64,000 bases of DNA from Termitomyces sp. T153 (GCA_018296165.2 JACKQL020000045.1:391687-455686), one strand, 5' to 3'. Positions 22,979-33,696 are shown, numbered from the stretch's first letter. Numbers and translations are program-made. Notes: generated by a model not told the origin, from the sequence alone.

Positions 22979-23781
22979 TCACCAAGTTTTATATGGTAAG
23001 AATTTTCCACTGCATGGTCATTAGAATCAAGAGGCATAGGACGAGGGTAAACTTACTCAAAAGTGAGCACCACGCGGTCACCTTTCGGGTCAGGCTTTTT
23101 CAAGACATTGACAGTACAGTCAATCATCGACATAATGCCATCTCCAAACTATAGCAAGTTCAGGAGGCTAGGCATAGTAAGGACAGCAAAAGCACACCTT
23201 CTCGTGAATGACGGCTTTGATTGCTTGACCGTATACGAGGACACCCTGCAGACAGCTAAACTCGATGCCTACAGGCGGCAAAAGAAATTAAGCCCACCTC
23301 ATAAAGACGATAGATAACCGGATCGGTCGGAGGCATAGGTCCAATACCACGATTAGGCCACCAATGGTCTCCCAGGGCACCAAGGGACGCTGCAACTGGT
23401 ATTTCCAAGATCCGAGAAAGTCTCGCCAATTCGTCGTCAGTGAACTTCGCCTGTTAGAAAGTTAAAGCTAGTCACAACGACCCGATGTATGGACGCACCT
23501 GAGCATAGAATGCAGCGGCGACCCAGACTTCGTCCTTACCGAGAGCTTTCGCAATCTGATCAAAAGTCAAACCTAAGAAAAGCTTATGAGGATGACGCAG
23601 AAATAAACTGGAGATACGATACAACCTTTACGCGCTTTTGCCTCGAAGAGTTTGCTACAAATCGGCGGAAGATCTGAGTATGGAGAGATGTTGGAGACCA
23701 CGGTCTGTTGAAGAGACAATAAGAGACAAAAGGTTTGGAAGACAGGACTTCGTTGTAACGCACTACAGATGCTTGATCCAT
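22979..23781 (-). CDS. cyn1: Cyanate hydratase (cyanase), seven exons
   Basis: Catalyses bicarbonate-dependent conversion of cyanate to ammonia and CO2. Exons 23781-23767, 23704-23626, 23572-23499, 23450-23298, 23245-23198, 23148-23057 and 23009-22979 join in phase to 163 residues, the usual fungal length. Family motifs: [20 protein letters not shown] near the N-terminus (helix-turn-helix-like domain), then [33 protein letters not shown] and the C-terminal GKFLPYKTW. Catalytic residues expected from the bacterial enzyme (Arg, Glu, Ser) are seen as R104, E107 and S130 with matching spacing. The first intron could instead start after 23749, giving 169 residues. It lies 230 bp downstream of the SDHAF3 gene on the same strand. 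Confidence 0.93.
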
Positions 23782-24012
23782 GGCGGGGACGATGGGAAAG
23801 AAGATCAAGCAATAGGATCTGATAACCTCTTATAAAGAAGTAAGACACGTCCATGTGACATATGACATCGACATGAGAACAAGGGCAGAGGCAGAGGAAA
23901 AGCCAGTGGCTTGGCTGCTCAAGAAGATGGAGGAAAATTCAGCAGTCAAGCACGACAATAACCAATTTCTATGCACCCAGACTTGAAGTTTGAAGACACA
24001 ACGAAAATGCAG

Positions 24013-24584
24013 TTACGAGTCTTGTTCTGGTATAGGTTTCCAAACATCCTTTGTAGCATGCATAAGTTCGTAAAGCTGCCCGAGCTGTTCCGCAGACATC
24101 TAGATAAAATCGTGAGTTGTCGGACGAGACCGGCACGGTTTTACATAGCCCTCACCTTCTCAAACACCGTGGGGTCTAATTTCTTCCCAGTAAAATTCTT
24201 TCCATTCCCAGCCTTAGGGAGACCATCTAGATACACCTTCCACTGCGACAAGAACCCAATGATATACGCTGGATTAGTAACTTCTTTGTGCCGGCGAAAT
24301 TCTGCAAGCACAACATCTAATCGTTAAATACAGGATGAAAAGCACACGACCACTTACCAGCCTTAATGTAATTATCCCCTAAGCTACGCATTTCCCTGGG
24401 TAATGAGCGGTGGGCTCGTAAGAGCTGACGATACAAGCTGTTCATGCCATTCCAGTGAAGATATGAATTACAAATACTGTATAAAAACGTACGGGATGGG
24501 AGGAAGGAGAGTGGCGCTTGCCTCTTGCAAATTCAAGGGCTGCGTTGTCACTGATTGGGCAAGGCGTACCAAGGAGTGGCGCAT
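24013..24584 (-). CDS. SDHAF3: Succinate dehydrogenase assembly factor 3 (LYR protein)
   Basis: A mitochondrial matrix chaperone of the ACN9/SDHAF3 family that protects the iron-sulfur subunit of complex II during assembly. Exons 24584-24493, 24437-24358, 24301-24156 and 24099-24013 join in phase to 134 residues. The N-terminus (MRHSLVRLAQSVTTQ) looks like a mitochondrial presequence. The LYR motif falls at residues 32-34 in PPIPLYRQLLRAHRSLPREM. EFRRHKEVTNPAYIIGFL and SQWKVYLDGL follow, all diagnostic for the family. The last exon gives LGQLYELMHATKDVW. Introns are 55, 56 and 56 bp. Upstream lies the second transposon island. Confidence 0.92.
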
Positions 24585-24600
24585 GGTCACGGCCGAATAG

Positions 24601-25328
24601 TACGTGAACAAAGACTCGAGTTTAAGAATTTCAAGTTAACTCGTTCTTTTTTTGAATGTTTGGACACTATTCGTTTGCCAAATAACCCAGTCCACATTAT
24701 TCAGCAGATTTCTTGGATCGGTAATCGCCGATGATTGATTTGGAACACTCTTCACATCTTTTGGGCTGTTTTCTGCGTCGATACCCAATTACACCTCAAA
24801 GTACATTATTTCTAGGCCTCGTTTGCATAAAACTAAATTAATACTGGATCATTTACTATGAAACTTTGTTTCAAAATATCTTCAATTCAATCTGCTGACA
24901 TGTGGGGCATTTCTTTTGCAAAAAAATGCTAGAGGATAAACTTGAAACAACATTAGTACACAGAAAGAGTAAGAGTATGTGCTTGATACAGTCAGAACTC
25001 TGTCTTTTTGCAAAGCTTTCACAACCTATCAAACTTCAAGATCTCCTGCTAATAATGTTGGCAGACTGTGATGGCAAAGCAAATTCCACAAGTGTAGACC
25101 TGACACACCAAGCCAACACAAGCAGCAAGCAAGAGTCAAAGGGCTGGAGTGAGTAGTCCCAGCTAACCAGGTCCAAAAGCAAGGCAACTAAGAGTCTGGC
25201 AAGAGGTGAGTGTAGCAAGCTAAGTGAGGGGGCAATGCTAGAGGCACTTACAGTCAGTTGAATGGATAGACCTGATGAACACTGCTATTGTTTGGTTGGA
25301 GGAAATTCTATCCTGCAGACCACTCTAT
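24601..25328. other. Gene-free stretch at island edge
   Basis: Upstream region of the SDHAF3 gene grading into AT-rich, CpG-poor sequence after about 24800. The open frames at 24902-25156 (+) and 25036-25218 (-) overlap each other and resemble nothing. No repeat ends were recognised. Confidence 0.5.
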
Positions 25329-25330
25329 TA

Positions 25331-25545
25331 CAGTGGCTCAAAAAACTGTCCCAATGTTTTATACTTTTTGAAAGATGACATTGGCATGAAGGATTAGAAG
25401 CATTTGAAATTCTGGTCAAATCATGTAAAATACTATGGCATTATAGCTACAAATTGTATTTTAGTTTATGTAATTCAAATCAAAACTGATAGAGTAATGG
25501 CCATTTTGTATATTCACTCATTGGGACAGTTTTTTGAGCCAGAGT
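25331..25545 (+). repeat. Left terminal inverted repeat of the Tc1/mariner element
   Basis: Starts CAGTGGCTCAAAAAACTGTC and ends with an inverted copy of the same motif near 25519-25543. This gives two candidate transposase-binding sites per end, as in the IR/DR type. Confidence 0.85.
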
Positions 25546-25619
25546 CATATGACCATGTTTGGTTATATTTGGGAGTGGTTCAAGTTGGTTGGACCACATC
25601 TTGACCTTCTACCACCATC

Positions 25620-26639
25620 ATGATAGCTACTTCTCCTGCACAATGCTCCACTGTTGCTTCTCTCCTTGCTCAAGGGTATTCTCTGCATCAGATTGAGGCT
25701 AAAACTGGTCTAGGGAAGTCTACTATTGGGAGGATTGGTAGAGAGTTGGAGGTGGACAAGGAAAACCATCCTGGAGGCTGTCTAGCTAAGCTTACTCCAT
25801 GTGATAAACAGGCTATTGTTTGACAAATTTCAACTGGGAGACTTGATACAGCTGTTCAGGCCACCAATTTTATCAACAATACTATTTCCAACTTTCCAAC
25901 CCTGTCTCTCCTTGGACTGTCCAGAATGTGCTGAAGGAGGAGGGTTATTGGTCTGCTATAAGAGGAAAGTTCCTATGCTCAAAGCTAGATATTAGCAACT
26001 AAAACTTAAATGGGCTCAAGAGCATCAGAACTGGACTGTGGAGGACTGGAAAGAGTGTGGTGGACAGATGAGACAAAGATTAACAGGATTGGGTCAGATG
26101 GAAAGCAGTATGTGTGGAAGCTACAAGGAGAAGGTATTTCAAACCAAACCACTACACCTACTGTGAAACATGGAGGAGGGAATAATCTCATGATATGGGG
26201 CTGTATGGGTTGGAATGGGGTAGGAAAGCTGATAGAGGTGGTGGGGATCATGAATGCAGAGCAGTACTGTGAAATTTTAGATGATGAAGCAAAGGAGAGC
26301 TTTGAAAAGTTGGAGATGGAGGAGGGTGCCCATTACTTTCAACAGGACAATGACCCAAAAGACAACTTCAAGAGGGCTAACAAGTGGTTTGAGGACAAAA
26401 ACTTTGGTGTCCTCTGGTGGCCAGCCCAATCCCTGATCTTAACCCTATTGAACACCTCTGGGAGTATCTCAAGAAGCAGCTTAGGCAGTATAAAACACTT
26501 CCTCATGGTGTGTATGTGGAAGAGGGTTGCAAAGGAGTGGGATAGCATATTAGCAGAGGTATGCCAAACACTGATAGAAAGCATGCCTAGAAGGATTCAA
26601 GCAGTTATCAAGGCAAATGGAGGACATACAAAGTACTAA
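25620..26639 (+). pseudogene. Tc1/mariner DD34E transposase, inactivated
   Basis: The N-terminal frame (from 25620) has a helix-turn-helix, LHQIEAKTGLGKSTIGRIG, and ends at a stop at 25821. The catalytic part (26010-26639) has VWWTDETKINRIGSDG (first Asp) and YFQQDNDPKDN (second Asp). The third acidic residue lies in another frame at about 26431-26480, reading PDLNPIEHLWEYLKKQL: a one-base shift occurs just after WPAQS. Joining the frames on paper puts 34 residues between the second Asp and the Glu, the DD34E class. Stops near 25821 and 25995 plus frameshifts mean no active enzyme is made. Confidence 0.85.
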
Positions 26640-26654
26640 ATACCAAAATTAGAG

Positions 26655-26866
26655 ATGCTCCAAAAACTGTCCCAATGAGTGAATATTTCAAAATGGCCAT
26701 TACTCCATCAGTTTTGATTTGAATTACATAAACTAAAATGCAATCTGTAGCTATGATGCCATAGTATCTTACATGATTTAACTAGAATTTTAAATACTTC
26801 CAATCCTTCATGCCAATGTCATCTTTCAAAAAGTATAAAACATTGGGATAGTTTTTTGAGCCACTG
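26655..26866 (-). repeat. Right terminal inverted repeat of the Tc1/mariner element
   Basis: Reverse complement of the left repeat, with the inner motif at 26657-26677 and the outer motif ending at 26866. Confidence 0.85.
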
Positions 26867-26868
26867 TA

Positions 26869-29033
26869 CATATATCTACAAGTGGACCTGCAGATGTGAC
26901 TACAGTCCAGTATGCATCAACTTTATATTTGTGTTGACCATGTGACAAATGAGTACATACTGTATTGTATAAATGCATTATATACTAACAATGACCATTC
27001 ACATTCAAACATGTTCAATTGCATGTTAGTCAACCCTCAATTTGTAGAGCTCATTGGCATGCCTAAACCACCCTATGAATATTCCATCACCTTGTGTATG
27101 AACAGACTACAGGCTGCTAACTGCTTTTGATCCCTCATAACTGATATACAATCAGATATGAAGTGAACCAACATTGATATGTGGTACTTGACATGCCATC
27201 ACTATAGGTCTTTGCAAATGAAACCTTCCTATCATATTGACATAACCAGATGCCAAAGAACATATGCAGATACTGTCAAACTGGTCTGTCTACTGCAGGT
27301 ACTTTATGGTGTATCAGATGCAACATGATATCATACTGTGTAAGTTCTGTCAACCACAATTAGCTTATCAATAGTGAACAAAGTAATGTTCTGTAGGATG
27401 ATGGCTGCCAAAATGTTGCATTCACCTGTTCACACTTTGTTGTGCAGACCCATCAATTTACTTGAGTTATCTTTGCCTCAACAAATCATGTTAAGGTGGA
27501 ACCACACATATTCTTATCATGATCCTGTTTACCAGTGCAAGAACCCTATACTGACATTCATCTCACATGGAACTTGAAGTTTTAGCATATATCAAGACTA
27601 ATAATTTGCATCCACTCATGATACACAATTATCTTGATGTGAGTCAAGAGAGAGAGCTCAAATGCAAGCTCCTTATCAATGGTTATCCCATCGACAATTA
27701 CAATATTATGTACAGACATTATGTAACAGCCTACCTTCCAAATACTGTTGAAATTCACATGTCAAATCTCATGGCACTCCCCATGTCCTGCATGCATTAC
27801 CACTTGTTGGTGTGCAATTCTCCACAGCTTTGTGGAATGGACTGGTTGTAGATCTGTTGGATTTCTGGTAGGCTTTGATGAACATGTGACTAGAAATCTG
27901 TTCATCTACCATGTCAAAAGCAGCAATAATGCTACAATGCAGGACATATAACTCATCCAATGGTGTTATGCTGTCTCTTACCACAAAGAAACAACAAAAT
28001 GGGTAGAAAAACAATCCTCCTCAATATACCAATAAAATGATTGCTCAAAACTGTAAGCAGTTATGCTGAAAACTGTAAGCAGTTATGCCAAAAACTGTAG
28101 GCAGAAGGGGGACTTACAAGATATACCAATGATCCCAGAAAAACACTAAAAAAACACCTTAGCAGAAGGACAAACAAAGGATTTGAGATTTGTCCATGTC
28201 AGTGATTGAGACTATGATCACACTGATGGCCAAACTTGCCTAACAAGGTGACAGTGCCAGCTTAGGTCAGTTACTTCCTAACTGACACCAAGATAGTGCT
28301 CCCCCTCCTCAGCACAACAACCACCTCCTTCCCTTGATTGACATATGGAGACCAACCACAGACTGGATTTAGAAGGATCAGAAGGTCAGGGGAAGGATTT
28401 TGGATGGAAGGGATGGTAAATGGACAAGGGGAACAAGGGCCAAGCCTTTGCTAGCATGTGGAGCCATGAAAATTGTCAGCATTGGGCAATGAAAGGCTGA
28501 AATGACAACAGGAGCATGTACAGGACATTGTGGTCCATGCACAGAGATGGCAGTATAAAAGGGAGGGGGGGATTTTGAGACTAACAAGCAATGTTTGGCA
28601 TGTGGCTTGAAATCCCCAGGGAGTGGATTACCTAGGCTTACAACATGAAGTAGGCTTCATTATTAGGTTTTATTGATAATTGGACCTATTTTATTTGGTT
28701 GAACTCATCTTAAAATCAATTTAAAATCAATCTACTCTCTATTATAAAAGTTGTGTGATTTTGAGTGTATGAGCCCCCAAACTTGCTGATTTGGCACTGC
28801 TTGGTTGAGTCTTTGAGACAAACAAAACCAGATAGTTTTGTTTTGCATCAATGATTGTGCCAGTTTAGACATTCTTATAGTTGTTTCATTTTTTTTGTAG
28901 GGGACTGTAATACTTGGCCATTGTGAGGCTACATTCTTAATTTACATTGATCTCACCAATGACATAAAGTTGCATATCAATATTTCTCTTGTACAAAAAG
29001 CATCATATGACATCCAACAAGGAGGTTGATAAA
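26869..29033. other. Transposon debris without recognisable genes
   Basis: AT-rich, CpG-poor. Plus-strand frames such as 27567-27851 contain no domain I recognise. A three-unit short repeat lies at 28047-28107. A region near 28540-28800 has a TATA box (GCAGTATAAAAGGGAGG) and is laid out like an LTR promoter, resembling the 56850-57060 stretch in organisation, but no paired end was found. Confidence 0.45.
28047..28107. repeat. Three-unit 22-bp tandem repeat
   Basis: The unit AAAACTGTAAGCAGTTATGC occurs twice, followed by a diverged third copy (AAAACTGTAGGCAG). A related AAAACTGTAAGC occurs near 56338, also beside a possible LTR. Confidence 0.7.
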
Positions 29034-29590
29034 TTCCCGCTACTTTAGTAGTGGGTTCTTGGAGATTCTATCAAAAAAAAATTGAAAAGGTGGATTCAGA
29101 TAAATCTTCACGTTTTTTGGTCTGGACAGCCCATTCTAAATTATTCGTTTTTTTTTCTATTGCTACCATCCCCCATGGCACTCTAGACACATGACCTTCC
29201 CTACTCTTTCTATTCCAGCATTCATTTTTATTTTGCTTATGCATGTGTTCCTCTTTTATTGGGCTCCTCAATTGTTGGCTAGATTTTCATAACATCTCCT
29301 TTTTTAAAAATATTATTCTTTCATTCATCTTTCTGAGACTAATGGTCACTAAGGTGTTTCAGTGTTCCTTTACTTTGCCTTTCTACAGCATTGTTCTAGC
29401 TTTTTACAGTGATGTCTCTTTTCCCAGTTCCTGCATGCCATTTTCCTTTGTCCTCTGACCCAATACTATCCAATGTCTCTTCTGTTCAATTCTTCAATGG
29501 CAATTTAATCTTGTTGGTTGGCAATGCTACTTTTTGTATCCACGCCTTGGTGTGATCCACACTACAACATTAACATCTTCATAAGAAAGC

Positions 29591-30441
29591 ATGTATCTGG
29601 GCAATATTTATATTCATCAGATTGTTGATTGTTATGAAATGAACCTTTTTAAGAAACTCAATTTGCATGATCTTGCAATCCTCACCAGCACATCCCTCCA
29701 GGCTGATGTCCAGCACTATGTAACCAATAGAATCCATGAGACTTTGATGGCTTTTGGTCTTCAACCTAACAGCTTTCTTTGTCTGTTGAATATGACGCAA
29801 AGTGTTTTATCAGGTTCATTTGTGCTCACCCTCCTTTTTCCTGTGGGGACATTGTGCTGACTGATCTGGATATCTATGTGCCCACTTGCAGTCGCAAACT
29901 AATCACAGACAAGCTTACTCATGTGTATGAGTATCAGCTTGAGGATGGTTTTTCACCAGACACATACAATTGCTATGGTTGCATCGAGGATGTAACCCAT
30001 TTCTCACTACAGGGGCACACTATTGACATTGTTCTTTCCTCTACCAACAATGCCCTCCATCCAATCACTCAGTTTCATTCGACTCCAGTTATGAACTATA
30101 TGTCGGACACCACCATAGTGTGTGCCTATCCCGACTTAACATTCAACTATCATGGTCTCATCAACCATTCCCGCCTTGTTCATGGTTCTGACAATCCAAA
30201 TATTGTCAAAGCTCTTTCCAAGTATTGATCTCGGGGATTCGATCTTGCTGTGGACTTGGAGCAGTGGGACATTTTCTCTGCGCACAAATGTGGCATTGAC
30301 AGGAACTGTCCACTCACTCTTCGCAGTTTTAATGATCCACATATATTCACTTTTTGCATTGCAGACATGTTTGGAGGAAGAGAACGTTGCACTCAAGGGA
30401 GAAACAATAGAAGTACAGTCTGGAAGATTGCCTCCATTTAA
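29591..30441 (+). pseudogene. F-box/nucleotidyltransferase-like cargo gene, copy 3
   Basis: The first frame (29591-29860) reads LFKKLNLHDLAILTSTSLQ, an F-box-like helix pair, then SVLSGSFVLTLLFP. The second frame (29779-30228) continues DIVLTDLDIYVPTCSRK, GHTIDIVLSSTNNALHP, HSTPVMNYMSDTTIVCAYPD and ALSKY, then a stop at 30226. The same frame reads on with GFDLAVDLEQWDIFSAHKCG and a C-terminal FCIADMFGG. One frameshift and one stop separate it from an intact gene of about 280 residues. SGS..DLD matches the nucleotidyltransferase GS-x(n)-DxD core (inference). Same order and orientation with the downstream gene as at 10604-9295. Confidence 0.65.
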
Positions 30442-30623
30442 ATATAACTTTTCACATTATTTTGGTTCATCTATTTCGTGAAATCATGGTATTCCATATG
30501 GATAGTTCAAATTTTGAATATTTTTGAGACTATTTGTCTGATTTTTGTTCTTTTGTATTGGGTTCCTGTTTCATAATTCTCGAACTTTTTGAATGTGAGA
30601 TTTAGCAAATCCTGTGATTTTGT

Positions 30624-30989
30624 TTGATCTTACAAATGGGCGACTACTGCACTCCAAACCTTCGTTTTTTGTTTTCATCAACAATGACTCTCCTACCTTC
30701 CATGGTGATATCATTAGGCGGTCTGCCATTTGATGCTTCCTTCGATCCTAACGTACCCGTCAGCCAGTTACCTCGACACCTTTTTGAGTCCTCTATGTCA
30801 GCAGCATCTCAGACTCTCTGCTTGCCTGTCTCTCTACAGACCAAAGGGCTAGGTTTCACTACAGTGATGTCGTTTTGCATTGCAGATGTGCCTTGCATTG
30901 TTCTGGGTCTTGATTGGTTTGCGCTGTTTCGAGAACAGCACCTGCAATACATTCTAAACCCATTTAAAACGGACACGGACCTAGATTGA
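30624..30989 (+). CDS. Retropepsin-like small protein, copy 2
   Basis: An intact 121-codon frame 180 bp downstream of the F-box-like gene. Around residues 31-52 it has GGLPFDASFDPNVPVSQLPR; around residues 88-103 FCIADVPCIVLGLDWFALF. The fold order (Asp-containing loop, then hydrophobic-hydrophobic-Gly-x-Asp-Trp) imitates a gypsy-type retropepsin, but the triad is DPN rather than DSG or DTG, as in the copy at 9295-9546. It is either a non-catalytic relative or an unrelated family with a chance likeness. The frame is open and less CpG-decayed than copy 1, so it could be expressed. Confidence 0.45.
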   Translation: MILQMGDYCTPNLRFLFSSTMTLLPSMVISLGGLPFDASFDPNVPVSQLPRHLFESSMSAASQTLCLPVSLQTKGLGFTTVMSFCIADVPCIVLGLDWFALFREQHLQYILNPFKTDTDLD

Positions 30990-31203
30990 TTTCGATTATC
31001 TTATGTTTACAGTGGGATTGGTTGTGTTTTTCATTGAACAGCGTTTATTGCACAAATGTAAAATAGAAAACGATTACAGCTGGTACACTATGGATGGAGG
31101 GCGAGTCAAACATCAAGGCGGCATTTAAATACATTGTGATGTTAATTTAATGACGTTTAGTCGCGGGCGGTGCGGCCGAAGAGGGCGCCCTTCACGGATG
31201 AAA

Positions 31204-31716
31204 TCTATTATGCACATATATAATGTGTCATTACCAACACCCTAGATCTCAGACATGCCGTGCGGACCAGCGGCCCATACTAGCTTGTATTCTATAAGAT
31301 CACAAAAAAAGACTGGTGTGTTCCACCAAGCTGTGCAGCTTAGTAGAATGTCTCCCAACATAAAGTAAACCTCAGGCGGGACAATAATTGTTTGCGTTTC
31401 ACACTCCTTTTTACCAGTTTTAGAATTTTTTTTGCGTTCTTGGGCGCGGAGGTAATGCTGATACTATCATCCTGTATCTTAACTCCACTTGCGGTTTCGC
31501 CCCTGAAAGAAGTTGTAGCTCAATGGGGATAGGTGAGGGAGCACAGATACCCTTTCCTTCTCCATGGCGTAATTACAGTATCTTGAGGTGTCATTCAAAA
31601 CAGAGATGTCGACACGAAAGTGGTGAAAACCGTCCATTCAGGCTGTGATCACCCGAGGTGACGAGATGAAGTATTGATTCACTTGAATAGTCAGTAGTTT
31701 GACACTTTGTAACATT
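31204..31716. other. Intergenic, no gene seen
   Basis: CpG content returns to host level here. It is the region downstream of the DUF1479 gene, which ends at 31717 on the minus strand. Nothing else is recognised. Confidence 0.6.
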
Positions 31717-33457
31717 TTAGGCAACTGAGATAGGCAATCCCATCGCTCTTCTTCCAATCGGCGAAAGAATATCATCCGTCTTCCCAACTCCAGTAAAGGT
31801 GGCTTCGCCAGGTCCTTTAGGGAAATCGGGAGGGCATTGGCTGTTCAAAAATGTTTCCCTCTGTCGCTCGACATATTTTTGGTTGAGTGGTGTAAGGGGA
31901 ACAGCTGGAATATACATAACTGAAACGGAAGTTAGTTTCATGCAATGTTGATTTATGAGATCAATGAGATCAATGTACCTGCAGAATCTCCAGTCCCTGT
32001 GTGTTCAAGTTCTACTGAATGGACGACATCGCAATGCCAAAATACGGTGTCCCCCGGATACACCTTAGGTACCGATGTCATCGTTTTCTCGAGTTCGAGG
32101 TGAGGATGCATTTCCGGTGTCGGCTCAGGACCATAATAACCGCCATCTTTCGGATAAATTCCTGGGAATTCAGGACTGGAGATATCTGACAAGGGATGTA
32201 GAATAAAGACAGTAGAACAAGATATTTTTTGAGGCATACCAAATTCCCAGTTATCCCGATTCAGGAAATCAAGAGAACCAACAGGAACTTTGGGCCGGAA
32301 GAATGGGCGTAGAATTAGATACGAATTTGACAGGAGGACATCGGGGTAGACCCTGAGTGTCCCTTGTGTTGGTGCCGTCTCACTAAGCATTTTCAATCAC
32401 ATTGGAACTCAAGGTCCATTCAAGACCGTGATCTCACCTCATCGCCAGCCAGCCCTGGAAAGTCCTGAAGACACTCGCCTGAGCCAGATATTGAAGCCAG
32501 ATCATCATGGGTGAAAGATGATGGACTTACCTGGCTCGGACGGTCATACCTTGAGGTTGAAGCGTTAAGACGTCCTTTCAATTCGTACGGGTCATGTGAG
32601 CGCCAATTACCAGACAAGATATCGGAGAAACACTCTCTGAAAGCAGGGTCTTCCCATCGTTCGATAGTGCCACCTTTTTTTTTTTAGCAAGGGTCAAGAA
32701 TGAGGATCAAGCGTTCCCTCACCATCGACATGCGGAGGATGAAGTACCCAGGAAATACCTGGGCGCCTGATACGGAATCGATCGGCGTATGTGAGAGGCG
32801 TGGAAAGGTCAACACCTTCAATAGGCCCATCGTTTGTCTTGGGATGATAGAGATTGTTCAGCCACACTGAGACTTTGAGCATGTTGGGATGAGAACGTGC
32901 TTCCACTTGCGGCTTCGTCCAGCTAGAAAAAAAAGAACAATCAGTGTCTTGCAGCAGGTTCTAGATTTCAGCAAAACGAACTAGAGCATGAAGAACTGTT
33001 TGTCATTCTCAGGGACACCTAGAATGTTCCAAGCGCGTCAGCTTCACGATATGTACATTTCGAAATTATATATACCAATCACATCAGGATTAGTCTTGAC
33101 AAATTCTTCTAGCTGAGTCTTCCATCGGATTGCTTCAGCGTCATGCACCACATCTCGTATGATGACGCTTCCTCTTCTCCTGATCTTGTTAACCTCCTCT
33201 TCTTCAAGCTTGTCTAGATCTGCGAAATTTACTTGAGGAATGTACTATGTACATTGAAGATTAGACGAGAAAACACTCGAATGAGTTTGACGACTTACAT
33301 CAGGGCCCGCTTGGGCAATATCTGCGTTGACAACTTTGAGCTGAGCGATTATCTCACCCCACGCCTGAGTCACACGTTCTTGAAAATCAGGATACAAGTC
33401 TGCGATCTGGCGTTTTAAATCGGCAAAGCGAGCAGGGAGACGAGCAGATGTCGACAT
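31717..33457 (-). CDS. DUF1479 (YbiU-like) 2-oxoglutarate/Fe(II) dioxygenase-like protein, apparent frameshift
   Basis: Nine exons: 33457-33299, 33244-33076, 33018-32982, 32922-32723, 32674-32531, 32478-32438, 32382-32240, 32185-31979, 31919-31717. About 433 residues. Family blocks: GSVIIRDVV near the N-terminus, GISWVLHPPHVDGGTIERWE (iron-binding H-x-D in HVD), DPYELKGRLNAS, FRTFQGWLAMSETAPTQGTL, LRVYPDVLLSN, and FWHCDVVHSVE with the probable distal His. Substrate unknown. The summed exons are one base over a multiple of three. The extra base lies in a four-base run at 32640-32643, between TIERWEDPA and FRECFSDIL. The fourth intron ends in AAG after eleven A. Either the gene is damaged or the run is a sequencing error. 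Confidence 0.8.
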
Positions 33458-33696
33458 GGCTGAGCGTTGGTTATGGGAAAAGTCACTTGTTTTTATGGTA
33501 TATACAAAACCTCAATTTATCTAGTTTTCATGTGAATCTCTGGTCATGCTTGGGCCATGCGGCGAGGGGACTGGTCAGCTGGCACAGCCCGCAATGCCAA
33601 TTCGAGTGCGTAATAAAATTGAACAATCGACTTCCCCGTGAGACACCCGACGGAATGTGATCTACGCTCTAAAGATGGATAATATCTCGCGGATGA

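Larger units (their letters stand above)
25331..26866 (+). mobile_element. Tc1/mariner element with long inverted repeats
   Basis: A 1,536-bp element flanked by TA at 25329-25330 and 26867-26868. Both ends read CAGTGGCTCAAAAAACT from outside. The terminal inverted repeats are about 212 bp (25331-25545 and 26655-26866) and each has an inverted copy of the terminal motif at its inner edge (CATTGGGACAGTTTTTTGAG on the left). Between them lies one disrupted transposase gene. The two repeats differ at perhaps a tenth of positions, so the insertion is not recent. Confidence 0.9.
29034..31203 (+). mobile_element. Element C: best-preserved hairpin-ended cargo element
   Basis: The left end is the hairpin CCCGCTACTTTAGTAGTGGG at 29036-29055 followed by TTCTTGGAGATTCTATCAAA, the reverse complement of the right ends of A and B. 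The right end is GGGCGCCCTTCACGGATGAA at 31183-31202, the reverse complement of the left end of B. The 2.2-kb interior carries an F-box/nucleotidyltransferase-like gene and a retropepsin-like gene in the same direction. CpG content rises toward the right end beside the host gene island. The ends resemble Helitron or Helentron termini (one hairpin end, no long inverted repeats, no obvious duplication), but no CTRR motif is seen. Confidence 0.7.

Noticed and set aside
22609..23037. 142-codon minus-strand frame
   Set aside because: It covers the last intron, last exon and 3-prime flank of the cyanase gene in another reading. The spliced cyanase end GKFLPYKTW explains the sequence.
32637..32722. 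Alternative intron 32722-32637 in the DUF1479 gene using the acceptor CTGCTTTTCAG
   Set aside because: It has a better acceptor but deletes the conserved GTIERWEDPAF block and still leaves the wrong phase.
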